Positions 39,250-47,814 of a stretch of DNA of 64,000 bases are shown here, piece by piece. Position numbers and translations under genes: made by a program. Position 1 is the first letter of the stretch, and each line of letters opens with the position of its first letter. Location: positions 186,001-250,000 of the forward strand of contig NZ_RAZT01000002.1 in assembly GCF_003626635.1 (NCBI RefSeq). Reading direction: 5' to 3'. The notes under the pieces are model-generated. The model was not told the origin of the DNA. It did not search any database and saw only the letters and a program-made list of their open reading frames with translations. The DNA is from Micromonospora musae (GTDB lineage Bacteria; Actinomycetota; Actinomycetes; Mycobacteriales; Micromonosporaceae).

Positions 39250-40820
39250 CGGTCGTCCTCCCGCCGCAGCAACGATTCCTCCAGATCCAGGTCACGATAG
39301 GCGCGCACCAGTACCTCCTCCGGGATGCGGCCGGTGTCCCGGGCATCGCGGAACACCTCTCGTTCGGCGTCGATCATCTCCTGCCGCAACCGCCCGTACG
39401 CCTGTGAGGGGGTCTCCCGCTCGGCGCCGCCCAGCCGCTCCCAGGCCAGGTTGGTCCGGTCCTCGACCCCACGACGCAGCCGCTCGACCACCGGGGCGGG
39501 CGCCGAGTCGGCCAGCTCGTCGAGGCGTTCCCGGGCCGCCCGGCTGGCCTGCTGCTGCACGCCGGCGGCGGAGAGCGCGTCCTGCACCGGGTCGTCCGGC
39601 GGCAGCTTGAGCTTGCGGGCCACCATCGGCAGGGTGGCGCCCTGGCCGATCAGGGTCGCCACGATCACCGCGAAGGCCAGCCAGATGAACAGCTCCCGCG
39701 GGTACTCGCGCCCACCGGCGACGGTGAGCGGCAGGGCGAGCGCCGCGGCCAGGGTCACCACGCCCCGCATGCCGGCCCAGCCGATGACGAGCGGGTACTT
39801 AGCCGGTTTCCGCGCCGTGCCCCGCCGGACGCTCGGCACCAGCCGGGTCAGGTACGTGACGGGGAAGAGCCAGGCGAACCGGGCCAGGAAGAGCGTGCCG
39901 AGCACCGCCGCCGTGACGCCGACGACCCGCCCGACCGGCTCGTCGAGGTCCTGCAACACGTCCGGGAGTTGGAGGCCGACCAGCAGGAAGACCAGCCCTT
40001 CCAGGAGGAACCGGACCAGCCGCCAGACCGCGCCCACCTGGAGCCGGGAGGCGGCCGACATCAGCACCGGCAGCTTGTGCCCCAACGCCAGTCCGGTGAC
40101 CACGACCGCCATCACGCCGGAGGCGTGGATCTCCTCGGCGACGAAGACCACCGCGAACGGGATGATCAGCGAGAGCGCGTTGTCGAGCAGCGGGTCGCTG
40201 ATCCGCTTGTGCAGGAAGCCGAAGAGGAACGCGCCGAGCGCACCGATCAGCACCCCGCCGCCGGCCGAGCGCAGCACCTCGATGGTCACCTCGGTCACAC
40301 CGACCGCCGAACCGACGGCGGCCAGCGTGGCGACCCGGAACAGCACCAGCGCGGTGGCGTCGTTGAGCAGGCTCTCCCCCTCCAGGATCGTGACGACCCG
40401 CCGGGGCAGCCCGATGCGCCGGGCCACCGCCGTCGCGGCCACGGCGTCCGGCGGGGCGAGCACCGCGCCGAGGGCCAGGCAGACGGCGAAGGGCACCATC
40501 GGCAGCAGCAGGTGCAGGACGAGACCGATCGCGGCCGCCGTGAAGAGCACGAGCCCGACGGCGAGCCACAGGATCGGGCGCAGGTTGTGCCGGAAGGCCG
40601 GCACGGACGTCTCCAGCGCCGCGACGTAGAGCAGCGGTGGGAGGATCCCCACGAGCACCAGGTCCGGGTCGAGCCGGATGTGCGGGAAGCCGGGCACGAA
40701 CGACAGCACCAGCCCCGCCACCACCAGCACGATCGGCGCCAGCAGGCCGAGCTTGCGGGCCAGCGCGGCACCGAGCGTCGCGGTCGCCAGGAAGACGACG
40801 ACCTCGAAGAGTCCCTCCAT
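39246..40820 (-). CDS. Na+/H+ antiporter (CPA1) with cytoplasmic C-terminal domain
   Basis: A 524-aa protein with about 12 helices (residues 1-390) and a ~130-residue charged C-terminus rich in helices (REETPSQAYGRLRQEMIDAEREVF). Ion-site residues lie in VLAPPDAVAATAVA and GESLLNDATALVLF; IGWAGMRGVVTLAAALALP is the conserved later helix. ATG 40820 is 8 nt after TAGGCT with no ribosome site, thus leaderless. It exports Na+ and imports H+. It is followed by the coupled zinc-finger gene. Confidence 0.87.
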   Translation of the reverse strand: MEGLFEVVVFLATATLGAALARKLGLLAPIVLVVAGLVLSFVPGFPHIRLDPDLVLVGILPPLLYVAALETSVPAFRHNLRPILWLAVGLVLFTAAAIGLVLHLLLPMVPFAVCLALGAVLAPPDAVAATAVARRIGLPRRVVTILEGESLLNDATALVLFRVATLAAVGSAVGVTEVTIEVLRSAGGGVLIGALGAFLFGFLHKRISDPLLDNALSLIIPFAVVFVAEEIHASGVMAVVVTGLALGHKLPVLMSAASRLQVGAVWRLVRFLLEGLVFLLVGLQLPDVLQDLDEPVGRVVGVTAAVLGTLFLARFAWLFPVTYLTRLVPSVRRGTARKPAKYPLVIGWAGMRGVVTLAAALALPLTVAGGREYPRELFIWLAFAVIVATLIGQGATLPMVARKLKLPPDDPVQDALSAAGVQQQASRAARERLDELADSAPAPVVERLRRGVEDRTNLAWERLGGAERETPSQAYGRLRQEMIDAEREVFRDARDTGRIPEEVLVRAYRDLDLEESLLRREDDR

Positions 40821-40857
40821 GGGGTGCCAGCCTAGGCAACCGCCGTGGAGCGCCTGA

Positions 40858-41820
40858 TCATCGGGCACGCAGCTTCGGGAGCACCTCGGCGCCGAAGGTG
40901 TCCAGGAAGGGGCGCTGCTCCTTCCCGACGTGGTGCAGGGCGATCTGGTCGAACCCGAGCGTCAGATACTCCTCCAGCCAGCCGACGTGCCGGCCGAGGT
41001 CCGCCGAGACGTTGACCACGCGGGTCACCCGCCGCATCGGCACGTCGGCCGAGACCACGTCGAAGTGCTCGGCGGTCTCCAGGTCCCAGCAGACCGGCGG
41101 GGCGAAGACGTTGCTGCGCCACTGGTCGTACGCGATGGCCTCCGCCTCGGCCTGCTCGGGCGCCCAGCTCAGGTGCACCTGCAGGTGCAGCGGCCCCCGG
41201 CCACCGGCATCCCGGTAGGCGCGGATCATCCGCCGCAGGTGCTCGACGGGCGCGTTGACGGTGATCAGCCCGTCCGCCCAGCCCGCGCACCAGCGGGCGG
41301 TCGGTACGCTCACCGCCGCCCCGATCAGGGCGGGCGGCTGCTCGGGTCGGGTCCAGAGCCGCGCCCGGTCCACCCGCACCAGCCCGTCGTGGCTGACCTC
41401 CTCCCCGGCGAGCAGCGCCCGGATCACGTCCACGCACTCGCGCAGCCGGGCGGCGCGCACCGACTTGCGCGGCCAGCCGTCGCCGGTGATGTGCTCGTTG
41501 CTGGCCTCTCCGGTGCCGAGCGCGGCCCAGAACCGGCCCGGATACATGGCGGCGAGCGTCCCGATCGCCTGCGCGACGACCGCCGGGTGGTAGCGCTGGC
41601 CTGGGGCGTTCACCACGCCGAACGGCAGCCCGGTGGCCTGGAGCGCGGCGCCGAGCCAGGACCAGGCGAAGCCGGAGTGGCCCTGGCGGGCGCTCCAGGG
41701 TGAGAAGTGGTCCGAGCACATGGCGGCGTCGAAGCCGACCCGTTCGGCGTGGACCACCGCGTCCAGCAGCGATCGGGGGTGGATCTGTTCGTGGGACGCG
41801 TGGAAGCCGAACACCGTCAT
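40858..41820 (-). CDS. LLM-class (F420/FMN-dependent) oxidoreductase
   Basis: A 320-aa luciferase-like TIM barrel. FGFHASHEQIHPRSLLDAVVHAERVGFDAAMCSDHFSPW at the start and SWLGAALQATGLPFGVV are typical of the actinobacterial TIGR03885/G6PDH-like branch. Such enzymes use F420 or FMN. ATG 41820 is preceded by a CTTT-N16-GGGTAC stress-type promoter. It is 37 nt upstream of the antiporter start and could be co-transcribed. The substrate is unknown. Confidence 0.82.
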   Translation of the reverse strand: MTVFGFHASHEQIHPRSLLDAVVHAERVGFDAAMCSDHFSPWSARQGHSGFAWSWLGAALQATGLPFGVVNAPGQRYHPAVVAQAIGTLAAMYPGRFWAALGTGEASNEHITGDGWPRKSVRAARLRECVDVIRALLAGEEVSHDGLVRVDRARLWTRPEQPPALIGAAVSVPTARWCAGWADGLITVNAPVEHLRRMIRAYRDAGGRGPLHLQVHLSWAPEQAEAEAIAYDQWRSNVFAPPVCWDLETAEHFDVVSADVPMRRVTRVVNVSADLGRHVGWLEEYLTLGFDQIALHHVGKEQRPFLDTFGAEVLPKLRAR

Positions 41821-41831
41821 GGCTGCGTTCC

Positions 41832-41857
41832 GTACCCAGGACGGTCTCCGGCTAAAG
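41832..41857 (-). promoter_or_regulatory. SigB/SigF-type promoter for the LLM gene
   Basis: On the minus strand CTTT (41857-41854), a 16-nt spacer and GGGTAC (41837-41832), 11 nt before ATG 41820. The -35 differs from GTTT by one base. Confidence 0.45.
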
Positions 41858-41906
41858 CTGAACGACCCGCCGTGGCGCGCGCCACCCGCGCCCGGGTCGG
41901 CGTCCG

Positions 41907-43325
41907 CTACTCGGCGTGCGCGCCGGCCGGTCCGACCGGACCGGCGTCCTCGCCGCCCACCCAGACGGTCTTCGTGTTGCAGAACTCCCGCATGCCCAGC
42001 GCGGAGAGCTCCCGGCCGTAGCCGGAGTTCTTCACGCCGCCGAAGGGCAGCTCCGGGTAGGAGGTGGTCATGCCGTTGATGAAGACGTTGCCGGCGTCCA
42101 GGTCGGTGGCGAAGCGGGCCTGCTCCTGCGGGTCCCGCGTCCAGGCGTTCGAGCCGAGCCCGAAGGCGGTGCCGTTGGCCACCTCGATCGCCTCGTCGTA
42201 CGACGACACCCGGAACAGGCCCGCCACCGGCCCGAACACCTCCTCACGCCACATCCGCATCTCCGGCCTCAGGTCGGTGACCACCGTCGGCGGGTACCAC
42301 CAGCCGTCCTGCTCCGGCACCTCGCCGCCGACCAGCACCGTGCCGCCGTTGTCGATCGCGTCCCGGACCTGGGCGTGCACCTCGTCGCGGCCGCGCTCAC
42401 TGGCCAGCGGCCCCACATCGGTCCGGTCGTCCATCGGGTCGCCGACCCGCAGCGCCGACATGTGTGTGGCGAACTTCTCCGCGAAGGCGTCGAAGACGTC
42501 GGTGTGCACGATGAACCGCTTCGCGGCGATGCAGGACTGACCGTTGTTCTGGCAGCGGGCGGTGGTGGCCACCTCGGCGGCCCGGTCCAGGTCCGCCGAG
42601 GGCATCACGACGAACGGGTCGCTGCCGCCGAGCTCCAGCACCGTCTTCTTCAGCTCCCGCCCGGCGATCTGGGCGATCGACCGGCCGGCGCCCTCACTGC
42701 CGGTCAGGGTGGCCGCCCGTACCCGGGGATCGCTGAGGATCTGCTCGACGGCGTCCGAGCCCACCAGCAGCGTGCCGAACGCGCCCTCGGGGAATCCGGC
42801 CCGGCAGAACACGTCCTCCAGCAGCAGCGCGGTCTGCGGCACGTTCGAGGCGTGCTTGAGCAGCCCGGTGTTGCCGGCCATCAGGGCGGGCGCGGCGAAC
42901 CGCATCACCTGCCAGAGCGGGAAGTTCCACGGCATCACGGCGAGGACCGGGCCGATCGGCTGGTAGCGGATGAAGGCCCGGGTGGCGTTCACCGCGGCGG
43001 CGTCGGCCGGCTCGTCGGCCAGGAACCCGGCGGCGCGGGCCGCGTAGAACCGGGCCGCCGTGGCGCACTTGGTCACCTCGGCCTTCGCCGACGCGTACGT
43101 CTTGCCCATCTCGACGGTCATGATGCGGGCGATCTCGTCGCGGTCGGCGTCGAGCAGGTCGGCGGCGGCGTTCATCCAGCCGGCCCGCTGGTCGATGGTG
43201 GTGCCGTGCAGTTGGCGGAACGCCAGGTCGGCCCGGTCGATCGCGGCGTCGATCTGCTCGGGCGACATCGGGTCGTACGTCTTGAGCACCTGTCCGGTGG
43301 CGGGGTTGGTGGTGGCTATGGACAT
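41907..43325 (-). CDS. gabD: NAD(P)-dependent succinate-semialdehyde dehydrogenase
   Basis: A 472-aa ALDH close to succinate-semialdehyde dehydrogenases: IATTNPATGQVLKTYDPMSPEQI, PIGPVLAVMPWNFPLWQVMRFAAPALMAGN, LELGGSDPFVVM (Glu) and CQNNGQSCIAAKRFIV (Cys), ending PFGGVKNSGYGRELSALGMREFCNTKTVWV. It oxidises succinate semialdehyde, feeding the TCA cycle (GABA shunt or bypass). It starts 12 nt after the DUF6343 gene, in the same transcript, and inherits its stress-type promoter. No GABA transaminase is nearby. Confidence 0.86.
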   Translation of the reverse strand: MSIATTNPATGQVLKTYDPMSPEQIDAAIDRADLAFRQLHGTTIDQRAGWMNAAADLLDADRDEIARIMTVEMGKTYASAKAEVTKCATAARFYAARAAGFLADEPADAAAVNATRAFIRYQPIGPVLAVMPWNFPLWQVMRFAAPALMAGNTGLLKHASNVPQTALLLEDVFCRAGFPEGAFGTLLVGSDAVEQILSDPRVRAATLTGSEGAGRSIAQIAGRELKKTVLELGGSDPFVVMPSADLDRAAEVATTARCQNNGQSCIAAKRFIVHTDVFDAFAEKFATHMSALRVGDPMDDRTDVGPLASERGRDEVHAQVRDAIDNGGTVLVGGEVPEQDGWWYPPTVVTDLRPEMRMWREEVFGPVAGLFRVSSYDEAIEVANGTAFGLGSNAWTRDPQEQARFATDLDAGNVFINGMTTSYPELPFGGVKNSGYGRELSALGMREFCNTKTVWVGGEDAGPVGPAGAHAE

Positions 43326-43337
43326 CTCGTCCTCCTG

Positions 43338-43601
43338 TCACTCGAACAGCGAGTGCTGTGCGCCCGGCTCCTCGCGTCGGCGGGCGGCGCGGCGGCGCTG
43401 GATGATGATCAGGTCGACCACGGCGACCAGCGCGAGCAGCACACAGACCACGCCCAGCCAGACGATCTCGGCCAGGAACGCCAGCACGGCGAAGATGGCC
43501 ATGATCACCAGGCCGAAGCCGGCGAGCGCGAGCCGGAGGTTCAAGGCGCTGTAGGCATGCCCGACCGTGCCACGGGCGCGCCGGGGCTGCGATCTCGTCA
43601 T
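43338..43601 (-). CDS. DUF6343-like small membrane protein
   Basis: An 87-aa protein with two membrane helices (LRLALAGFGLVIMAIFAVLAFLA and WLGVVCVLLALVAVVDLIII) after the conserved SALNLRLALA, and a basic C-terminus. This matches the DUF6343 family of actinomycetes. ATG 43601 follows GGGGGA. First gene of a two-gene operon with gabD, under a GTTA-N15-GGGTAG promoter. Unknown function, possibly envelope stress. Confidence 0.75.
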   Translation of the reverse strand: MTRSQPRRARGTVGHAYSALNLRLALAGFGLVIMAIFAVLAFLAEIVWLGVVCVLLALVAVVDLIIIQRRRAARRREEPGAQHSLFE

Positions 43602-43610
43602 TCCCCCGAC

Positions 43611-43635
43611 CTACCCGGGGACGGACGGGGTTAAC
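43611..43635 (-). promoter_or_regulatory. SigB/SigF-type promoter for DUF6343-gabD
   Basis: On the minus strand GTTA (43635-43632), a 15-nt spacer and GGGTAG (43616-43611), 9 nt before ATG 43601. Confidence 0.55.
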
Positions 43636-43704
43636 CGGCACGGCCGGCTTCGTCCGGCGGCGGGGCGACCGCGCGCCGAGCGCGGGGCGACGCCTCGCCG
43701 CCCG

Positions 43705-44574
43705 TCAGCCGATGTCGGCGAGGCGCGGCGCGATCCGCTCGGCGACCTGCTCGGCGAACTCGACCGGGTGCCGGTCCGGCGTCACCTGGACCTCGGCCAC
43801 GCCGAGCGCGGCGTACTCCTCTACGGCGGCGAGGAAGGCGTCCGGGTCGTCCAAGGGGTGAACCTGCATCGAGAGGGTCTTCTCGATGCTGTCGTAGTCG
43901 CGCCCCTCGGCCTCGCAGTGCGACCGGAGCACGTCGAGCTTGTGGCGTGCCTCGTCCACGCTCGTGCCGAAGAAGTTGCACGAGTCGGCGTACCGGGCGA
44001 CCAACAGGAGGGTCTTCTTCTCCCCGTTCCCGCCGATCATGATCGGTGGGCGCGGCCGACGCAGCGGAGCCGGTGAGCAGAGCGTCTCGGTCAGCTGGTA
44101 GTGCCGCCCCTGGTATGGACCGTTGTCCTCGCTCCACATCTGTAGGCAGATCTGCACCGTCTCCTCGAGCCGCTCGAAGCGCTCCCCCATGGGCACGACC
44201 GGCACGCCGAGACCGCGCTGCTCCCGCTCGTACCAGGAGGCGCCGACGCCGAGCCGGGCGCGACCGCCGGAGAGCACGTCCAGAGTGGTGACGATCTTGG
44301 CGAGCAGGCCCGGGTACCGGTACATGACGCCGGTGACCAGCACACCGAGCGTCATCCGCTCCGTCTTGCCGGCCACGTAGCCGAGCGTGGTGTACGCCTC
44401 CAGCATCGGCTCGTCGGCCCGAGCCACGGCCTCCATCTGGAAGAAGTGGTCCATGACGGTGAACGAGGCGAATCCACCCGCCTCCGCGACCTGCGCGGTC
44501 CGGGCCAGGGTGGGCGCAATCAGCTCCGGCTCCGGCGGGGTGGTGTAGGTCCAGTAGTGCAGGCCGAGTTTCAC
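43705..44574 (-). CDS. LLM-class F420-dependent oxidoreductase
   Basis: A 289-aa luciferase-like monooxygenase-fold protein starting VKLGLHYWTYTTPPEPELIAPTLARTAQVAEAGGF, with VMDHFFQM, the typical VLSGGRARLGVGASWYEREQRGLGVP loop and PIMIGGNGEKKTLLLVARYADSCN for the phosphate of the cofactor. It is of the F420-dependent type found in large numbers in Micromonospora. GTG 44574 gives the usual N-terminus, although upstream GTGs exist to 44661. The substrate is unknown. Confidence 0.84.
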   Translation of the reverse strand: MKLGLHYWTYTTPPEPELIAPTLARTAQVAEAGGFASFTVMDHFFQMEAVARADEPMLEAYTTLGYVAGKTERMTLGVLVTGVMYRYPGLLAKIVTTLDVLSGGRARLGVGASWYEREQRGLGVPVVPMGERFERLEETVQICLQMWSEDNGPYQGRHYQLTETLCSPAPLRRPRPPIMIGGNGEKKTLLLVARYADSCNFFGTSVDEARHKLDVLRSHCEAEGRDYDSIEKTLSMQVHPLDDPDAFLAAVEEYAALGVAEVQVTPDRHPVEFAEQVAERIAPRLADIG

Positions 44575-44912
44575 GACACACGCTCTTTCGTCGCGGGGGT
44601 GGACCGGGCACGACGCGGTGTCGACGAACGACTCGACACCGGGCCACGGCGCGGAGGACACCGACCAGGCGCCCGGTCCACGACGTGACCGACCAAGCGT
44701 TCCACTTCGAGCGCGCAGGAGGTCAAGCTTGCCGTGGGGTCACCCGGATTGCCGACCGTACGCGCGCTCCACACGGCCGGGCCGGGCAGCTACCACATCA
44801 ATCCGGGCAGCGGCAGGGATGTGCCACATAGCCGACAGCGTCACTCCGACGAAAGCCGGCCTGCGCATAGAGTTACCGCGCCGTCGCTCTGAGCCGCACA
44901 TCGGGGGGAATC
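44575..44912. other. 338-nt divergent intergenic region
   Basis: The region separates the LLM gene from the SGNH lipoprotein gene. A TAGAGT box (44868-44873) may be the -10 of the rightward gene, giving a leader of about 33 nt; a matching -35 is weak. No gene or repeat is seen. Confidence 0.4.
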
Positions 44913-45764
44913 ATGCCTCGCCGCTGGGTCACCGCCGTCGCCTGCCTGCTGGCCCTGGTCGCTCTCGCCTGCGAGGGCGGCGGCGAGGCCGGCCCCCGCC
45001 CGACCCGGGGCACCCCGCAGCCCGGCGGGTCAGGCGGTATCGCGGCGCTCGGCGACTCGATCAGCACCGGCTTCGGCTCCTGCCTGCTCCTCACCTCCTG
45101 CGAGCGCAACTCCTTCTCGACAGGTGACGGGCTGCGGGTGCGGAGCCTCTACCGGCGCCTGCTGGACCGCGACCCGGACCTGCGGGGACGCGCCTACAAC
45201 CACGCCCGGCCCGGCGCCCGGGCCGCCGCGCTCGAGGAGCAGGCCCGCGCGGCGGTACGCGACCGCGTCGACCACGTCACGGTGCTGATCGGCGCCAACG
45301 ACGCCTGCCGGGCCGACATCGACGACATGACCCCGGTGCGGCAGTTCCGGACCGAGGTGGACCGGGGGCTGCGCGCGCTGCGCGCCGGCCGCCCGAAGGC
45401 CCGGGTGCTGGTGGCGAGCATCCCCGACCTGTACCGGCTGTGGGAGGTCGGGCACACGAACTCGCGCGCGCTCCGGGCCTGGCGGCACGGCGTCTGCCCG
45501 GCCCTGCTGGCCGAAGCGGCGTCGGACGCCCCGGCCGACCGGGCCCGCCGGGCCGCCTTCCGGGCCCGGATCACCGCCTACAACACCCAACTGGCGGCGG
45601 CGTGCCGGGCGTACGGGTCACGCTGCCGGTACGACGGCGGCGCGGTGCACCGGGTGCGGTTCACGCTGGACCTGGTGAACCCGCTGGACTCGTTCCATCC
45701 GAACGCGGCAGGTCAGAGCCGACTCGCCGACGTGACCTGGAAGGCCTCCGGTCTCGCCGGCTGA
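44913..45764 (+). CDS. Secreted SGNH/GDSL hydrolase lipoprotein
   Basis: A 283-aa exported esterase. Signal peptide MPRRWVTAVACLLALVALAC ends in a lipobox with Cys20 as lipidation site. The catalytic serine is S49 in ALGDSISTG; the GAND motif (LIGANDACRADID) is block III and NPLDSFHPNAAGQ holds the Asp-x-x-His pair. Six further cysteines (CLLLTSCERNS and others) may form disulfides outside the cell. It deacylates a lipid or cell-wall ester. ATG has GGGGGGA upstream. Confidence 0.86.
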   Translation: MPRRWVTAVACLLALVALACEGGGEAGPRPTRGTPQPGGSGGIAALGDSISTGFGSCLLLTSCERNSFSTGDGLRVRSLYRRLLDRDPDLRGRAYNHARPGARAAALEEQARAAVRDRVDHVTVLIGANDACRADIDDMTPVRQFRTEVDRGLRALRAGRPKARVLVASIPDLYRLWEVGHTNSRALRAWRHGVCPALLAEAASDAPADRARRAAFRARITAYNTQLAAACRAYGSRCRYDGGAVHRVRFTLDLVNPLDSFHPNAAGQSRLADVTWKASGLAG

Positions 45765-45776
45765 CCCGTCCTGGCC

Positions 45777-45810
45777 GGTGGCGTCGGGCCCTGGCCGACC
45801 CGACGCCACC
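45777..45810. terminator. Bidirectional hairpin terminator
   Basis: GGTGGCGTCGGG (45777-45788) pairs with CCCGACGCCACC (45799-45810) around a 10-nt loop, between the convergent SGNH and EcsC genes. Confidence 0.75.
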
Positions 45811-45822
45811 CGGAGCCCGCCC

Positions 45823-46596
45823 TCAGGCGCGACGCGGGCCCGGGACGACGGTCCCGTGTTGCCGGTAGAGCGCCCGGGAGCGCTCGGCGAGATCCTTGGT
45901 GGCGGACGAGTTCGCCCAGGTGCCGAGGACGATCGCCGCGCCGGGCACGAGCTTGGCGAAGACGCGCTTGGCGGCCCGCATCCCGGCCATCTGCGCCAGG
46001 CGTACGCCCAACCGCAGCATGACCTTGCCCAACTGGCCCTGCCCACCCGTGCCGAACAGTGCGCCCGCGCGCTCCCGGCCGGCGGCCACCCCCAGCGCCA
46101 GCCGGGCGGTCTCGGCGACCTTGTGCACCCGCTGGAGGACGAGCAGGTCGGTGGCGCGGTCGGTGTGCAGCGGGTCGACGCCGTACGCCGCCGCGACGTG
46201 CAGCACCATGCGGGCCTGGGTCCAGGCGAGCACGCCGATGTCGATCACCGCGCCGGGCAGCCCGGCCGCGCCGGAGACCGCGCCGGAGAGCCGAGCCCGG
46301 TTCACGAACTTGCGTACCGCCTGCTCGGCCAGCAGGTCGGCGGTGACGTCGGCCTGCTCCGCCCGGGCCCGCGCGGCCCACTGCGCCGCCTCCGGTCCGA
46401 GCCGGCGCACCGCCTCCAGGGCCAGGTGCTCCGGGGCGTACTGCGGGTCGTCCCGCATCCGGTCCCAGAGGGTGGCCGGTGGCGCCTCGGGAATCTCCTG
46501 GTCGGCGGCGGCCGGCGGGGGCGGTTGCGGCGCGGAAGTGGGTGGCTGCGGCGCGGGAGTCGGTGGTTGGCCGTCGGCGGGCACGGGTTCGGACAC
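45823..46596 (-). CDS. EcsC family protein
   Basis: A 257-aa protein. A Pro-rich N-terminus (about 1-40) precedes the EcsC domain (ALEAVRRLGPEAAQWAARARAEQ to RSRALYRQH), with hydrophobic helices AVSGAAGLPGAVIDIGVLAWTQARMVLHVAAAYG and VPGAAIVLGTWANSSATKDLA typical of the family. Membrane-associated; the family is linked to protein secretion (B. subtilis ecs) without a defined mechanism. It probably shares a transcript with the 48-aa gene just upstream. Confidence 0.82.
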   Translation of the reverse strand: MSEPVPADGQPPTPAPQPPTSAPQPPPPAAADQEIPEAPPATLWDRMRDDPQYAPEHLALEAVRRLGPEAAQWAARARAEQADVTADLLAEQAVRKFVNRARLSGAVSGAAGLPGAVIDIGVLAWTQARMVLHVAAAYGVDPLHTDRATDLLVLQRVHKVAETARLALGVAAGRERAGALFGTGGQGQLGKVMLRLGVRLAQMAGMRAAKRVFAKLVPGAAIVLGTWANSSATKDLAERSRALYRQHGTVVPGPRRA

Positions 46597-46642
46597 AGGT
46601 ACTCCCGAGGGTCGACGCAGGCGATGCGGGGGCCGGTACGGG

Positions 46643-46789
46643 TCAGCGGCGGCGGTTGGAGAACTTCGCCGCCAGCCCTCTCAGTTTCCGCTGGTTCTCC
46701 GGCTTGGCGAGCTCGCGTCGGCCGCGCGCGACGAGCTGCTGCCCCTTCGGTGAGCGCAGGAAGGTGCTGATCCGCTGCATCAAAGACAT
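46643..46789 (-). CDS. 48-aa basic small protein
   Basis: MSLMQRISTFLRSPKGQQLV continues into an Arg/Lys-rich helix and ends FSNRRR. The pattern is very basic and amphipathic, with AGGAGG 6 nt before ATG 46789. Peptides with the FLRSPKGQ core recur in actinomycetes to my recollection. It may bind nucleic acid or the membrane surface. A GTTG-N16-GGGTAC promoter lies upstream, so stress control is possible. It is followed by the EcsC gene 46 nt on. Confidence 0.65.
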   Translation of the reverse strand: MSLMQRISTFLRSPKGQQLVARGRRELAKPENQRKLRGLAAKFSNRRR

Positions 46790-46845
46790 CTCGGTCCTCC
46801 TGTCGGTGAGCCCTCACTCATGTGTACCCGGAACCGACAACGGAT

Positions 46846-46871
46846 GTACCCGGGATGCCCCGGCAATCAAC
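46846..46871 (-). promoter_or_regulatory. Possible SigB/SigF-type promoter for the 48-aa protein and ecsC
   Basis: On the minus strand GTTG (46871-46868), a 16-nt spacer and GGGTAC (46851-46846), with a leader of about 50 nt. A second GGGTAC at 46830-46825 has no -35 at the right distance. Confidence 0.4.
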
Positions 46872-46890
46872 CGTCCACTGTGGGCGCAGA

Positions 46891-47814
46891 CTACCGCCCC
46901 GTCGAGAGGACGGCGTCGACGACCTCGCTCGCCCGCCACTCGTGCTTCGCGTAGTGGTCCGGGTACGCCGACACCTGCACGGCCTGGGCGGCGTCGGTGA
47001 GGCGCATCTGCTGCCAGCCCGGGACCTGCTCCAGCGCGCCGAGGAACTGCCGGGTGGCGAACTCGGGGTCCATCAGCCGGTCCACCGACCCCCAGCCGCT
47101 GCTCGACCGCTGCTGGAAGAGTCCGACCGAGTCGTGGTCCCAGCCGAGCCCCTGGTGCGGGTGGCGCTGCGACTCGGGGATCACCCCGCTCGCGAGGTTG
47201 TACAGGTTGCTCTCCTGCATCGCGGTGGCCACCGCGATCACCAGCCCCCGGCGCGGCACGCCCATGTCCCGGCCGGTCCGCACGATGACCTCGGCGTTCC
47301 TCATCTGGGTCCGGGTCAGCCCCGCCACCGGCGCCGGCTCCGCCGGCTTCTTCTTCGCCCGCACGTCCGGGTCGGCGTCCGGCCCGGTGGACGCGCTCGG
47401 CGCCGCCGTGGTGGGCGCCGCGGCCTGGGCGCTCGGCGACCGGTCGAGGGAGCGGGAGGCGTGCTCCTGCTCGGCCCGCTGGACCAGCTGGGAGTGGGCG
47501 GCGAGCGGGTCGACCCGGGCCACCACGCCCGCGGTCTCGTCGTTGGTCTGGGCGTACGTCGCCAGGCCGAGGCAGCACAGCACGCCCGTGGCGAGCACGA
47601 TCCGGGCCCGCCCGGGTGTCGTCGCGAGCTGTCGGGCCCGGTCGCGGGCGCCCCGAAGGCGTGGTCCCGCGTACCTGGCAGCGGTCGAGAGAGCGGGGGC
47701 AGCGGCTCGGAGGCGCCGCAGCATCATCGTCCGTTCGGCCGATGCCCTGTCGTCCGTACGAACAATCGGATCGAGGGGGGCGTTCGGTTCGTCGAGGGTG
47801 CCGTCGTCACGCAT
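46891..47814 (-). CDS. Membrane-anchored lysozyme-like (transglycosylase-fold) protein
   Basis: A 307-aa protein. Residues about 70-90 form one membrane helix (IVLATGVLCCLGLATYA), followed by a disordered Ala/Ser/Pro linker. The C-terminal ~140 residues (RGLVIAVATAMQESNLYNLASG, DSVGLFQQRSSSGWGSVDRLMDPEFATRQFL) look like the lysozyme/lytic-transglycosylase fold with a catalytic-type Glu in MQESN. It should act on peptidoglycan outside the membrane. Such proteins are often misnamed heavy-metal transporters. Confidence 0.78.
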   Translation of the reverse strand: MRDDGTLDEPNAPLDPIVRTDDRASAERTMMLRRLRAAAPALSTAARYAGPRLRGARDRARQLATTPGRARIVLATGVLCCLGLATYAQTNDETAGVVARVDPLAAHSQLVQRAEQEHASRSLDRSPSAQAAAPTTAAPSASTGPDADPDVRAKKKPAEPAPVAGLTRTQMRNAEVIVRTGRDMGVPRRGLVIAVATAMQESNLYNLASGVIPESQRHPHQGLGWDHDSVGLFQQRSSSGWGSVDRLMDPEFATRQFLGALEQVPGWQQMRLTDAAQAVQVSAYPDHYAKHEWRASEVVDAVLSTGR

